DNA of 64,000 nucleotides, taken from NCBI RefSeq assembly GCF_031181705.1, contig NZ_JAPSKN010000006.1:2433-66432 (forward strand), read 5' to 3'. Both the position numbers and the translations under genes were made by a program. The notes below the pieces were generated by a model. It saw only the letters and a list, made by a program, of their open reading frames with translations, ran no database searches and was not told the DNA's origin. Of this stretch, positions 18,691-26,954 are shown one piece after another. Origin of the DNA: Streptomyces sp. Its GTDB lineage: Bacteria > Actinomycetota > Actinomycetes > Streptomycetales > Streptomycetaceae. Every line of letters begins with the position of its first letter. The first letter of the stretch is position 1.

Positions 18691-19122
18691 TCAGGGCGGG
18701 GGGATCTCCGTCACCAGCGCCACCAGTTGAAGCCCTTGAGTCGCGTCGCGGTCGGTGACCGCCAGGGCGACCCAGCGGCCGGTGCCCTCCACTTCCCACA
18801 CGTGGGCCAGGCTCGCGCGCTCGCTCAACTCGGCCCAGGGCCCGGGTATCTCCTCGCGCTCGGTGCGCAGCAGGACCGTCTGCAGGCCGTACGGCGGCGT
18901 GTCGCCCCACCGGGAGGCCAGCAGCTCGCAGACGGCGTCCCGCTCCTTCTCCAACTGGTCCACCACCACCGCCCACCGCGCCGGGTCCTCGTCCGCCGCG
19001 GCGTCTAACACCGCGACGTGCCGGCCGGGCCCCGAGGCGCCGACGTCCGACGGGCCGTGCTCCGCCGGGAAGGGCCGGTAGCACAGCTCGTCGATGAGGG
19101 CGATGTGCTGTGCGATGTTCAT
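18691..19122 (-). CDS. Hypothetical protein with a TTA codon
   Basis: A 143-residue soluble protein of no family I can name. The ATG at 19122 has a TAGGAG site 2-3 nt upstream; the frame continues a little further without a better start. It begins MNIAQHIALIDELCYR and holds a central WAVVVDQLEKERDAVCELLASRW helix-rich segment and a beta-rich C-terminus ending in VALVTEIPPP. Codon 39 (19008-19006) is TTA, the bldA codon, so translation may be confined to late growth. It converges on mug and stands apart from the ABC genes upstream. Confidence 0.7.
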   Translation of the reverse strand: MNIAQHIALIDELCYRPFPAEHGPSDVGASGPGRHVAVLDAAADEDPARWAVVVDQLEKERDAVCELLASRWGDTPPYGLQTVLLRTEREEIPGPWAELSERASLAHVWEVEGTGRWVALAVTDRDATQGLQLVALVTEIPPP

Positions 19123-19180
19123 GGCTCCTAGTAAACCCGCCCCCACTGACACTTGGCGGGGCATCAGGCCGGCCCCCCTC

Positions 19181-19906
19181 TCAGGCGTCTCTGCACCGCA
19201 GGCTCCACCCCCCCACCAGCAGGGCGGCGCCCGTCCACAGCGCGGTCACCGCCAGCCCCGACCAGGGCCCGAGGGTTCCCTCGTACGTCGTGTGCAGGAC
19301 CTGCTGTCCCGCCTTGTCGGGGAGGAAGCCGGCGACCGTGCCCGTCGCGTCGCCGATCACGAAGGACACGACGAGGAGGAACGGGATCAGCAGGGACAGG
19401 GTGGCGACCCCGCTGCGCAGGAGCGCGGCGAGCCCGGCCGCGAGGAGGGCCATCAGCGTCAGGTAGAGGGCGCAGCCCACGACACCGCGCGCCTGCTGCG
19501 CGGCACCGAGCCCGTCGGCCGCCGCGCCGAGCCCCGCCCGCGCCACGAACAGGGCCGCCGAAGCCGTCAGCAGCCCGACCGGGAAGACCGCTGCGGCGAC
19601 GACGGCCGCCTTGGCCGCGAACCACCGGCCCCGCCGCGGCACCGCGGCCAGCGAGAGCCGCAGCGCACCCGGGTGGAACTCCGCCGACACGGCCATCGCC
19701 CCGAAGGAGACGGCCGCGATCTGTCCGGGTACGACACCGGACAGGGCCGTGAACAGCGGGTCGAAGTTGGGGGCGGACGTCTCGGAGACACCGGCGATCG
19801 CGGAGAACGCCGTGGTGGCGGCGAACAGGGCCAGGAGCGCTCCGGGGAGGGACCGCAGGGTGCGGATCTTCAGCCACTCGGAGCGGAGTACGGGTGTGTG
19901 GTCCAT
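19181..19906 (-). CDS. ABC-2 type exporter permease
   Basis: A 241-residue membrane protein with about six hydrophobic segments and the start VLRSEWLKIRTLRS, the usual beginning of actinobacterial ABC-2 permeases. It begins 2 nt after the stop of the ATPase gene, so they form one transporter. The pair lies divergent from a histidine kinase and response regulator, an arrangement often seen for envelope-stress or antibiotic-resistance exporters. Substrate unknown. Confidence 0.87.
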   Translation of the reverse strand: MDHTPVLRSEWLKIRTLRSLPGALLALFAATTAFSAIAGVSETSAPNFDPLFTALSGVVPGQIAAVSFGAMAVSAEFHPGALRLSLAAVPRRGRWFAAKAAVVAAAVFPVGLLTASAALFVARAGLGAAADGLGAAQQARGVVGCALYLTLMALLAAGLAALLRSGVATLSLLIPFLLVVSFVIGDATGTVAGFLPDKAGQQVLHTTYEGTLGPWSGLAVTALWTGAALLVGGWSLRCRDA

Positions 19907-19908
19907 GG

Positions 19909-20829
19909 TCAGGCCTCCTGCGGCTGTGCGGTGAACTCGGTCTCGGAGCCGGTGAGGTCGAAGTAGGCCTGCTCCAAGGTGGCCTCCTCGGCGGCGAGTT
20001 CCAGGACGGGCACGCCCGCCGCCGAGGCGATGCGGCCGATGTCGTCCACGCGCGCGTGGGGGACGGTCCAGTGCCCGTCCGGGTGTTCCACGGCGGCGTG
20101 GCCGTGCCGGGCGAGGGCGCTGCTCAGGGCGGCGGGGTCGGTGGTGCGGATCCGTACCCGGGGACGCACGCGCGCGTGGATGAAGTCCCGCATCGGGGTG
20201 TCGGCCAGCAGCCGGCCCCGGCCGAGGACGACGAGGTGGTCGGCGAAGGACGCGGTCTCGTTCATCAGATGGCTGGAGACCAGCACCGTGCGGCCCTCCG
20301 CCGCGAGCCGGCGCAGCAACTGCCGGATCCAGGCGATGCCCTCGGGATCGAGCCCGTTGGACGGCTCGTCCAGCATGACCACGCCGGGGTCGCCCAGCAG
20401 GGCGGCGGCGATGCCGAGCCGCTGCCGCATGCCCAGGGAGTACGTCCGCACGCGTCGGCGGGCCACGGAGGCCAGGCCGGTCTGCTCCAGCACCTCGTCG
20501 ACCCGCCGGTCCGGGATGCGGTTGCTCACGGCCAGGATCCGGAGGTGGTCACGGGCGGTGCGCGCGCCGTGCGCCGCCTGCGCGTCGAGCAGGGCGCCCA
20601 CGTGGCGCAGGGGTTCGCGCAGGGTGGCGTAGGCGTGTCCGCCGAGCGTGGCGGAACCGGCGGTGGGCCGGTCGAGGCCGAGCACCAGCCGCATGGTGGT
20701 GGACTTCCCCGCGCCGTTGGGGCCGAGGAAGCCGGTGACGCGGCCGGGCAGCACACGGAACGAGAGCCGGTCCACGGCCCGCCGGCCGCCGAACTCCTTG
20801 GTGAGGTCCTGGACGTCGATGCTGGTCAT
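19909..20829 (-). CDS. ABC exporter ATPase
   Basis: A 306-residue ATPase of the drug/bacitracin exporter type. Walker A is GPNGAGKST (residues about 35-43), the signature is a YSLGMRQRL variant, and Walker B reads VVMLDEPSNGLDPEG. The C-terminal ~90 residues form the extension typical of ABC-2 exporters. The ATG at 20829 begins MTSIDVQDLTKEFG. It is co-transcribed with the permease downstream and faces the two-component system across 109 nt. Confidence 0.9.
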   Translation of the reverse strand: MTSIDVQDLTKEFGGRRAVDRLSFRVLPGRVTGFLGPNGAGKSTTMRLVLGLDRPTAGSATLGGHAYATLREPLRHVGALLDAQAAHGARTARDHLRILAVSNRIPDRRVDEVLEQTGLASVARRRVRTYSLGMRQRLGIAAALLGDPGVVMLDEPSNGLDPEGIAWIRQLLRRLAAEGRTVLVSSHLMNETASFADHLVVLGRGRLLADTPMRDFIHARVRPRVRIRTTDPAALSSALARHGHAAVEHPDGHWTVPHARVDDIGRIASAAGVPVLELAAEEATLEQAYFDLTGSETEFTAQPQEA

Positions 20830-20860
20830 GGCGCCAAGCGTGGCCGTCGGCGCGGGGTCG

Positions 20861-20908
20861 GGGCCTCCCCCGGCGGCGGAGACCGGCTCCCCCGTGCGGG
20901 GGAGGCCC
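20861..20908. promoter_or_regulatory. Repeated CTCCCCC elements, candidate response-regulator operator
   Basis: Within the divergent ABC/kinase region, GGGCCTCCCCC (20861-20871) and GGGGGAGGCCC (20898-20908) form a perfect 11-bp inverted repeat. A third CTCCCCC copy (20887-20893) makes a direct repeat with 22-nt spacing and an inner hairpin with a GTGC loop. Binding by the adjacent response regulator is an inference from position. Confidence 0.45.
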
Positions 20909-20938
20909 GCTGTCGGTGGCGGCTGGCACGATGACGCC

Positions 20939-22108
20939 ATGGTCCGCATGCTGCGCCCGTTGACGCGGGCGGTGACGTACACACGATGGCTGCACCTGGC
21001 CATGGCCGTCGTGTGGCCGTCCCTGTGGCTGTTCATCGAGGAGACGTGGTGGACGCAGGCCACGGCGGCCGTGCTGCTCGGGCTCGCCGGTCTCGTGCCC
21101 GCGATGCGGCTCGTGGAGGGGCTGCAGGCCCGGTTGCTGCTGACCGGCCACCGGCACGACAGCGCGAGCGCGGAGATCGGGGCCGCCCCGTCGGCCACCT
21201 GGGCCGACCGTGGCCGCACCGTGGTGTGGCTGGAGGCCCGGCTCGTCCTCGGCTACACCGTGGCCATGCTCTCCATGCAGTTGCCGCTCCTGTCGATCGA
21301 CCTGGCGACGACGGCCCTGGGCGGGGAGCCGGAGGGCGGTGCGCTGCTGCCCCTCTCGGGTCAGCACTGGTGGTACGGCCTGCTCGCGCCCGTGCCCCTG
21401 CTGCTGTTGCCCGTGGTGGTCGTCTGGTCGGGCCACCTCGTCACCGCGCTGGCCGTGCGGCTGCTGGGCCCCTCCCCCACCGAGCGGGTCGCCGCCCTGG
21501 AGGAGCGCACCGAGCAACTGCTGGAACGCACCCGGATCGCCCGCGAGTTGCACGACTCCATCGGCCACGCGCTCACGGTCGCCGTCGTCCAGGCGGGGGC
21601 CGCGCGGGCCGCGGGTGATGCCGCGTTCACCGATCGGGCGCTGAGGGCCATCGAGGAGACCGGCCGCGCCGCCCTGGAGGACCTGGAGCGGGTGCTCGGC
21701 GTCCTGCGCGAGTCGGGCAAGCCCGTCGGCGGCAGACCGACCCTGGCGGACGCCGGCCGGCTGCTGGAGTCCGCGCGGTCCTCGGGCGCGAAGGTGGACG
21801 CCGAGGTGACCGGACCGGTGGAGGCGGTGCCCGGGCCGGTGTCCCGCGAGGGCTACCGGATCCTTCAGGAGGCGCTCACGAACGTACTGCGGCACGCGGG
21901 GGCGGTCCCGGTCCGGGTCCGGGTGCGGATCGCCGACGGCACCCTCGTCCTCGCGATACGCAACCCGCTGCCCGCCGGGGCACCGGGCCGAGGGAGCGGC
22001 AGCGGCCTGCGCGGTATCCGCGAGCGCGCCGCCCTGCTCGGCGGACGGGCCCGGACCGGTCCCGACGAGGGCGACTGGCAGGTCCACGCTGAACTGCCGC
22101 TGAGTTGA
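20939..22108 (+). CDS. Sensor histidine kinase (NarL/DesK type)
   Basis: A 389-residue kinase. Hydrophobic segments near residues 18-57, 103-125 and 145-175 place the sensor in the membrane. The phosphorylated histidine is H205 in ARELHDSIGHALTV (HisKA_3), and the C-terminal ATPase shows the N-box EALTNVLRHA and a GSGSGLRGIRERA glycine loop. The ATG at 20939 is chosen near the start of the first membrane segment; M4 is an alternative. The response regulator gene begins just after it. The sensed signal is unknown. Confidence 0.9.
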   Translation: MVRMLRPLTRAVTYTRWLHLAMAVVWPSLWLFIEETWWTQATAAVLLGLAGLVPAMRLVEGLQARLLLTGHRHDSASAEIGAAPSATWADRGRTVVWLEARLVLGYTVAMLSMQLPLLSIDLATTALGGEPEGGALLPLSGQHWWYGLLAPVPLLLLPVVVVWSGHLVTALAVRLLGPSPTERVAALEERTEQLLERTRIARELHDSIGHALTVAVVQAGAARAAGDAAFTDRALRAIEETGRAALEDLERVLGVLRESGKPVGGRPTLADAGRLLESARSSGAKVDAEVTGPVEAVPGPVSREGYRILQEALTNVLRHAGAVPVRVRVRIADGTLVLAIRNPLPAGAPGRGSGSGLRGIRERAALLGGRARTGPDEGDWQVHAELPLS

Positions 22109-22122
22109 TCTACGCTGGTCCG

Positions 22123-22785
22123 ATGCCGGTCACCGTTCTGCTCGTCGACGACGAACCCCTCGTGCGCGCGGGTCTGCGGGCCGTGCTGGAGGCGCAGCCC
22201 GACATCGAGGTCGTCGGGGAGGCGGCCGACGGGGCGGCGGTGATCCCGCTGGTGCGGCGACTGCGGCCGGACGTGGTGGCCATGGACGTGCGGATGCCGC
22301 TGCTGGACGGCATCGAGGCCACCCGGGCGCTGCTGCGGTCGGTCGACGAGCCGCCGCGCATCCTCGTGGTGACGACCTTCGAGAACGACGAGTACGTCTA
22401 CGAGGCGCTGCGCGCGGGCGCCGACGGGTTCCTGCTGAAGCGGGCCCGGCCCGCCGAGATCGTGCACGCGGTGCGGCTGATCGCCGAGGGCGAGTCGCTG
22501 CTGTTCCCGGCCTCGGTGCGGCAGTTGGCCGCCGAGTACGGCGACAGCGGCGGAAACCGGGCCGCGCGGGCCGCCATGGAGCGGGCGCGGCTGACCGAGC
22601 GCGAGGCGGAGGTACTGCGGCTGATGGCGCGGGGCCTGTCCAACGCGGAGATCTCGGACCGGCTGGTCGTCGGGACGGAGACCGTGAAGTCGCACGTCAG
22701 CTCGGTGCTGGCGAAGCTGGGGGCGCGGGACCGCACACAGGCGGTGATCGCGGCGTACGAATCGGGGTTCGTCGCACCGGGCTGA
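22123..22785 (+). CDS. Response regulator with LuxR-type HTH (NarL family)
   Basis: A 220-residue regulator. The receiver domain has the acidic pair D9-D10 (LLVDDEP), phosphoacceptor D55 in AMDVRMP, T near 84 and K near 107. The C-terminal LuxR helix-turn-helix starts at LTEREAEVLRLMARGLSNAEIS. A TACGCT -10-like element at 22111-22116 lies 6 nt before the ATG, so the gene may also be expressed from its own leaderless promoter inside the end of the kinase operon. It probably controls the divergent ABC exporter. Confidence 0.92.
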   Translation: MPVTVLLVDDEPLVRAGLRAVLEAQPDIEVVGEAADGAAVIPLVRRLRPDVVAMDVRMPLLDGIEATRALLRSVDEPPRILVVTTFENDEYVYEALRAGADGFLLKRARPAEIVHAVRLIAEGESLLFPASVRQLAAEYGDSGGNRAARAAMERARLTEREAEVLRLMARGLSNAEISDRLVVGTETVKSHVSSVLAKLGARDRTQAVIAAYESGFVAPG

Positions 22786-22874
22786 TCACCCGGGCGCGGT
22801 GCCCGCCCCTCGCCGGGGCGCGCCGTGCCGAAGTACGATCCGGCCAACACGCGCACGACCTGGGAGGACGGACG

Positions 22875-24053
22875 GTGGGGCGGCTGACCGGCGGGGATCC
22901 CTCGCTGCTGCGAAGGATCAACTCCGCGGTGGTGCTGCACGCGCTGCGTGCCACGGACTGCGCGACGCTGACCGAGATCACCCGGGTGACGGGCCTGTCG
23001 AGACCGACGGTCGAGGGCGTGGTGGAGGGGCTCATCGAGGCCGGCCTGGTCGTCGAGAAGGCGGCCGAGGAGGGAGCCGCCCGGCGGCAGGGGCGGCCGG
23101 CGAGGCGGTTCCGGTTCCGGGCGGAGGCCGGGCATCTGCTCGGCGTGGAGGTGGGCGCGCGCCGGGTCGCCGTGCTGCTCGCCGATCTGGACGGCCGGGT
23201 GATCGGCTCCCATGCCAAGGACGTGGCGGAGACGACCGAGGCCGACGAGCGGCTGGAGCGGCTGCGCGGGGCCGTGGCCGAGCTGCTGCGACGGGCCGGG
23301 GTCGCGCGGGGTTCGCTGCGGGCCGTGGGCGTGGCGACGCCCGGGATCGTCGAGGCGGACGGCACGGTACGGCTCGGGACCGCCCTGCCGGGGTGGACGG
23401 GGCTGCGGCTGGGCGAGCGGCTCAGCCGGTCGTTCAAGTGCCCGGTGCTGGTGGAGAACGACGCCAACGCGGCGGCCGTCGCCGAGCACTGGAAGGGCGC
23501 GGCCACCGAGACCGACGACGTGGTGTACGTACTGGCGGGGCTCAGCCCCGGCGCCGGTTCGCTGATCGGCGGGCGGCTGCACCGGGGTTACGGCGGCGCG
23601 GCCGGCGAGATCGGGGCGCTGCACCTGCTGGGCCGCGAGGTGACGCCCGAGACGCTGCTGTCGACCACGGACGAACCGCTGCACCCGCTCGACGAGCAGG
23701 CGGTCGCCGAGGTCTTCGCGCAGGCCCGTGAGGGCGACCAGCGGGCCCGGGCCGCCGTCGACCGCTTCATCCAGCGCCTGGTCCACGACGTGGCGGCCCT
23801 CGCTCTCGCCCTGGACCCGGAGCTCGTCGTCGTCGGCGGCTGGGCGGCGGGCCTGGACGGCGTCCTGGACCCCCTTCGCCGGGAACTCGCCCGGTACTGC
23901 CTGCGCCCCCCGCGGGTGACGCTGTCCCGTCTCGGCGACGCGGCCGTGGCGACGGGTGCCCTGCGCCTCGCCCTGGACCACGTCGAGGAACAGCTTTTCA
24001 CGGTGGAGGGAAGGGCGACGCCCTTCCCTCCGCGCGGACGCGACCGGTCGTGA
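22875..24053 (+). CDS. ROK family transcriptional regulator
   Basis: A 392-residue protein with an N-terminal winged helix-turn-helix (TLTEITRVTGLSRPTVEGVVEGLIEAGLV, about residues 35-65) and a ROK sugar-kinase-like domain (about 90-370; VGVATPGIVE, VLVENDANAAAVAEHWKG). The cysteine cluster and ExGH motif of zinc-containing ROK proteins are absent; the corresponding stretch reads GEIGALHLLG. It is therefore likely a pure sugar-responsive regulator. GTG 22875 follows GGGAGGACGGACG. Its last codons contain a 12-bp hairpin. The convergent neighbour is a GntR/UTRA regulator. Confidence 0.9.
   Translation: MGRLTGGDPSLLRRINSAVVLHALRATDCATLTEITRVTGLSRPTVEGVVEGLIEAGLVVEKAAEEGAARRQGRPARRFRFRAEAGHLLGVEVGARRVAVLLADLDGRVIGSHAKDVAETTEADERLERLRGAVAELLRRAGVARGSLRAVGVATPGIVEADGTVRLGTALPGWTGLRLGERLSRSFKCPVLVENDANAAAVAEHWKGAATETDDVVYVLAGLSPGAGSLIGGRLHRGYGGAAGEIGALHLLGREVTPETLLSTTDEPLHPLDEQAVAEVFAQAREGDQRARAAVDRFIQRLVHDVAALALALDPELVVVGGWAAGLDGVLDPLRRELARYCLRPPRVTLSRLGDAAVATGALRLALDHVEEQLFTVEGRATPFPPRGRDRS
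24005..24031 (+). terminator. 12-bp hairpin inside the ROK gene's 3' end
   Basis: GGAGGGAAGGGC-GAC-GCCCTTCCCTCC is a perfect 12-bp stem with a 3-nt loop, ending 22 nt before the ROK stop codon. There is no U-tract. It lies between convergent genes and could act as a bidirectional terminator or mRNA stabiliser. Confidence 0.55.
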
Positions 24054-24080
24054 CGCACCCTCACCCGCGGGCCGCGACGC

Positions 24081-24842
24081 TCAGGACGCCTTCCGTTCCG
24101 GCCCCGTGTGGATCTCCACGCCCCCCGCGTCACCGAAGGTCAGCCGGCAGGTGTCGGCGCGGTACGTCGCGACCGACAGCGCGGCCGTGCGCCCGGCCGC
24201 GACGAAGCGGGTCGTGACGACGAGGACGGGCGCCCCGGGCAGCCGGTCCAGTTCCTTCGCGTCGTCCGCCCCGGCGGAGCCGAGCTCCACCGCGTTCTCC
24301 TGCCGCTCCAGCTCCCGCCGCTGCAGCTCGCGCAGCACCGCACGCGCGCGAGCCGCCCCGGACGGCGCGTCGATGCCGGAGAGCTCCGGCACCGAGAAGT
24401 CGGGGACGTAGAGCAGTTCGGCGGCCACCGGCCGGCCGTGCGAGACGCGGGAGCGGCGCACGATGTGCACGGGCTCGTCACGGCCCGCCTCCAGGGCGTC
24501 GGCGACGGCCGCGGGCGGCACCGCCGCCGTGCAGTCGACCGGCTGCCAGGCGTCCGCGGGGCCGCCCGGCCAGGTGTGCGGGCCGGTGCCGAGGGAGACG
24601 CCCATGCGCGGCGGCGCGACGGTCGTGCCGACACCGCGGCGGCGCTGCAGCCTGCCTTCCAGTTCGAGTTGCTCCAGGGCCTGGCGGAGCGTGGCGCGGG
24701 CGACGCCGAAACGGGCCGCCAGATCACGCTCGTTGGGCAGGATCTCCCCCACGGAGAAGTCCGAGTCGAGCGCTTGGCTGAGCACGGTCTTGAGATGCCA
24801 GTACTTCGGTTCCGGCACCGATTCCAGCTGCGTGGTCCCCAC
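24081..24842 (-). CDS. GntR family regulator with UTRA domain (HutC/DasR type)
   Basis: A 253-residue regulator. Residues about 12-80 form the winged helix-turn-helix (LPNERDLAARFGVARATLRQ) and about 90-245 the UTRA ligand domain. The GTG at 24842 is chosen because GGAGGA lies 5 nt upstream and homology begins with GTTQLESVPEPKYWHLK; the frame remains open much further but without support. A well-formed promoter and a DasR-site-like palindrome lie upstream. The ligand is probably a phosphorylated sugar or related metabolite, by family analogy only. Confidence 0.88.
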   Translation of the reverse strand: MGTTQLESVPEPKYWHLKTVLSQALDSDFSVGEILPNERDLAARFGVARATLRQALEQLELEGRLQRRRGVGTTVAPPRMGVSLGTGPHTWPGGPADAWQPVDCTAAVPPAAVADALEAGRDEPVHIVRRSRVSHGRPVAAELLYVPDFSVPELSGIDAPSGAARARAVLRELQRRELERQENAVELGSAGADDAKELDRLPGAPVLVVTTRFVAAGRTAALSVATYRADTCRLTFGDAGGVEIHTGPERKAS

Positions 24843-24917
24843 CCTGTCCTCCGCAATAGCCGTGGCCGGCGGCGTTTTAGCGCCCTTGTTTATTAAAGGT
24901 TGTTGCACTTCTCTGCG

Positions 24918-24946
24918 ACCATAGGGCGGCCCTGATCCTTGGTCAA
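24918..24946 (-). promoter_or_regulatory. Sigma-70-type promoter of the GntR gene
   Basis: On the minus strand TTGACC (24946-24941) and TATGGT (24923-24918) are separated by exactly 17 nt, close to the vegetative consensus. About 75 nt of leader precede the GTG start. Confidence 0.65.
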
Positions 24947-24952
24947 GACCAA
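24939..24952. promoter_or_regulatory. DasR-site-like palindrome over the -35 element
   Basis: TTGGTC-AA-GACCAA is a 6+6 inverted repeat overlapping the -35 hexamer. Its core TGGTCAAGACCA differs by one base from TGGTCTAGACCA, the core of the published DasR responsive element. It could bind DasR or serve as autoregulatory site of this related GntR protein. Confidence 0.6.
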
Positions 24953-25009
24953 TGCCGGGAACGTTCACGGCACGGCAACACGGCCTTGGCGGTGCCGCGA
25001 CGGCCCCCG

Positions 25010-25891
25010 TCAGACGGCCAGCGACCGCAGCTTGTCGGGGTTGCGCACGACGTACACGGCCTGGATGCGCCCGTCGGCGACGTCGAGCTGGAAGACCGAG
25101 TCGGGCTTGTCGCCGGACAGGACCAGCACGGCCGGGCCGCCGTTGACCTCCAGGAACCGCACGGAGAAGTCGTGCAGGCCCTTGCGCGCGGCGCCCACGA
25201 GGAAGCGGCCCACCTTGTCCGCGCTCTCCAGCACCCGCAGCGGCGCCCGGGCCTTGCCGCCGCTGTCGCCGACCAGCCGGACGTCCGGGGCGAGCAGTGC
25301 CATCAGCCCTTCGAGGTCGCCCTCGGCGGCGGCGGCGAGGAACCGTTCGGTGAGGTCGCGGCGCTGGGCGGGGTCGACCTCGTAGCGCGGCCTGCCCTCC
25401 TCGACGTGTTTGCGGGCCCGCCCGGCGAGCTGACGCACCGCCGGTTCGCCGCGGTCGAGCATGGCGGCGATGTCGGCGTACGGGAAGCCGAAGGCCTCGC
25501 GCAGCACGAACACCGCCCGTTCCAGCGGTGACAGCGACTCCAGGACGACGAGGACGGCGAGCGAGACGGAGTCGGCGAGCACGGCCCGCTCGGCGGTGTC
25601 CGGCACGGTGGCGCCGAAGTCGGTGACGTACGGCTCCGGCAGCCAGGGGCCGACGTAGGTCTCGCCGCGGGACTTGATCTGGCGCAGCCGGTCGATGGCG
25701 AGGCGGGTGGTGATCCGGACGAGGTAGCCGCGCGGTTCGCGCACGTCCGCGTGGTCGGCGCCGGACCAGCGCAGCCAGGCGTCCTGGACGACGTCCTCCG
25801 CGTCGGCCACGCGGCCCAGCATGCGGTAGGCGACGCCCAGCAGGACGGGGCGGTGTGCTTCGAACACGTCGGTCGCGGTCTCGGTGGTCAC
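25010..25891 (-). CDS. ECF41/SigJ-like RNA polymerase sigma factor with SnoaL-like domain
   Basis: A 293-residue sigma factor. Sigma region 2 lies near residues 10-75 (LLGVAYRMLGRVADAEDVVQDAWLRW), region 4 near 110-165 (LSPLERAVFVLREAFGFPYADIAAML), and a C-terminal SnoaL_2-like domain of about 110 residues follows, the hallmark of ECF41. In that group the C-terminal domain modulates activity in place of a separate anti-sigma factor. GTG 25891 is preceded by GGATGGAG. No carboxymuconolactone decarboxylase-type partner gene, common for ECF41, is adjacent. Confidence 0.88.
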   Translation of the reverse strand: MTTETATDVFEAHRPVLLGVAYRMLGRVADAEDVVQDAWLRWSGADHADVREPRGYLVRITTRLAIDRLRQIKSRGETYVGPWLPEPYVTDFGATVPDTAERAVLADSVSLAVLVVLESLSPLERAVFVLREAFGFPYADIAAMLDRGEPAVRQLAGRARKHVEEGRPRYEVDPAQRRDLTERFLAAAAEGDLEGLMALLAPDVRLVGDSGGKARAPLRVLESADKVGRFLVGAARKGLHDFSVRFLEVNGGPAVLVLSGDKPDSVFQLDVADGRIQAVYVVRNPDKLRSLAV

Positions 25892-26074
25892 GGCTCCATC
25901 CCAGCCCACGGCCGCGGCCCTGTCCAGGCGGAACCGCCTGTTCCCAGGACAAGTCCGGGCACGTCGGCGCGCTGTGGCCCGGACACGCGGTGACATCCCG
26001 GCCCTACCCGTCGGTAGCAATTGCTGACAAGCTGTCTACGGCGTCCGTCAGCGAGTCCAGCCGAGGAGCACCGC

Positions 26075-26905
26075 ATGCCCACCACCGTCTCCTTCCCCGT
26101 CGCCACCGCGCGCGGCGCACAGCACGTGACCCTCGCCTACACCCGCAGGGGCAGCGGCGAGCCCCTCCTGCTGCTGCACGGCATCGGCCACCACCGGCAG
26201 GTCTGGGACCCGGTGCTCCCGGCGCTGGCCGCCGAGCGCGACGTGATCGCCGTGGACCTGCCCGGCTGCGGTGAGTCGCCGGCGCTCCCGGACGGCATGG
26301 CGCACGACCTGCCGACGATGAGCGCCGTGCTGGTGGCGCTGTGCGCGGCGCTGGAGATCGAACGGCCGCACGTGGCGGGCAACTCGCTGGGCGGCCTGCT
26401 GGCCCTGGACCTGGGCCGGGCGCGGCTGGTGCGGTCCGTCACGGCCCTGTCCCCCGCCGGGTTCTGGAACGACGCCGAACGGCGCTACGCCTTCACGGTG
26501 CTGAGCGCGATGCGGCGCATCGCCCGGCGGATCCCGCCGCCCGTGGTCGAGCGGCTGGCCCGCCCGGCGATCGGCCGGACCCTGCTGACGAGCACCATCT
26601 ACGCCCGGCCGGGACGCCGCTCCCCCGAGGCCGTGGTCGCCGAGACGCTCGCGCTGGCCCGGGCCCAGGGCTTCTCGGAGACACTCCGCTCGGGCCGGAC
26701 CGTGCAGTTCACCGACGACATCGTCGGCACGCCGGTCACCGTGGCGTGGGGCAACCGGGACCGGCTGCTCATCCCCCGCCAGGGCGTGCGCGCCAAGAGC
26801 GTCATCCCGAAGGCTCGCCTGGTGCGGCTGCCCGGCTGCGGCCACGTCCCCATGAACGACGACCCGGCGCTGGTGGCCCGGGTCGTCCTCGACGGCAGCC
26901 GCTGA
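26075..26905 (+). CDS. Alpha/beta fold hydrolase
   Basis: A 276-residue alpha/beta hydrolase. The oxyanion HG is in LLHGIGHHRQVWDPV, the nucleophile S104 in GNSLGG, and the Asp and His of the triad are visible in WGNRDRLL and GCGHVPM. ATG 26075 follows CGAGGAG. Reaction unknown; the family covers esterases, epoxide hydrolases and dienelactone-type enzymes. It is divergent from the sigma factor and precedes a MocR-type regulator. Confidence 0.86.
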   Translation: MPTTVSFPVATARGAQHVTLAYTRRGSGEPLLLLHGIGHHRQVWDPVLPALAAERDVIAVDLPGCGESPALPDGMAHDLPTMSAVLVALCAALEIERPHVAGNSLGGLLALDLGRARLVRSVTALSPAGFWNDAERRYAFTVLSAMRRIARRIPPPVVERLARPAIGRTLLTSTIYARPGRRSPEAVVAETLALARAQGFSETLRSGRTVQFTDDIVGTPVTVAWGNRDRLLIPRQGVRAKSVIPKARLVRLPGCGHVPMNDDPALVARVVLDGSR

Positions 26906-26940
26906 CCCCACGGTCGCGACCGCCCCGGCCCGGGAGCCTC

Positions 26941-26946
26941 TAAGGT
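26941..26946 (+). promoter_or_regulatory. -10 element of the MocR-type gene, leaderless arrangement
   Basis: TAAGGT ends 8 nt before the ATG at 26955 and no Shine-Dalgarno site intervenes. This fits transcription starting at the A of the start codon. Confidence 0.5.
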
Positions 26947-26954
26947 CTCCCCTC

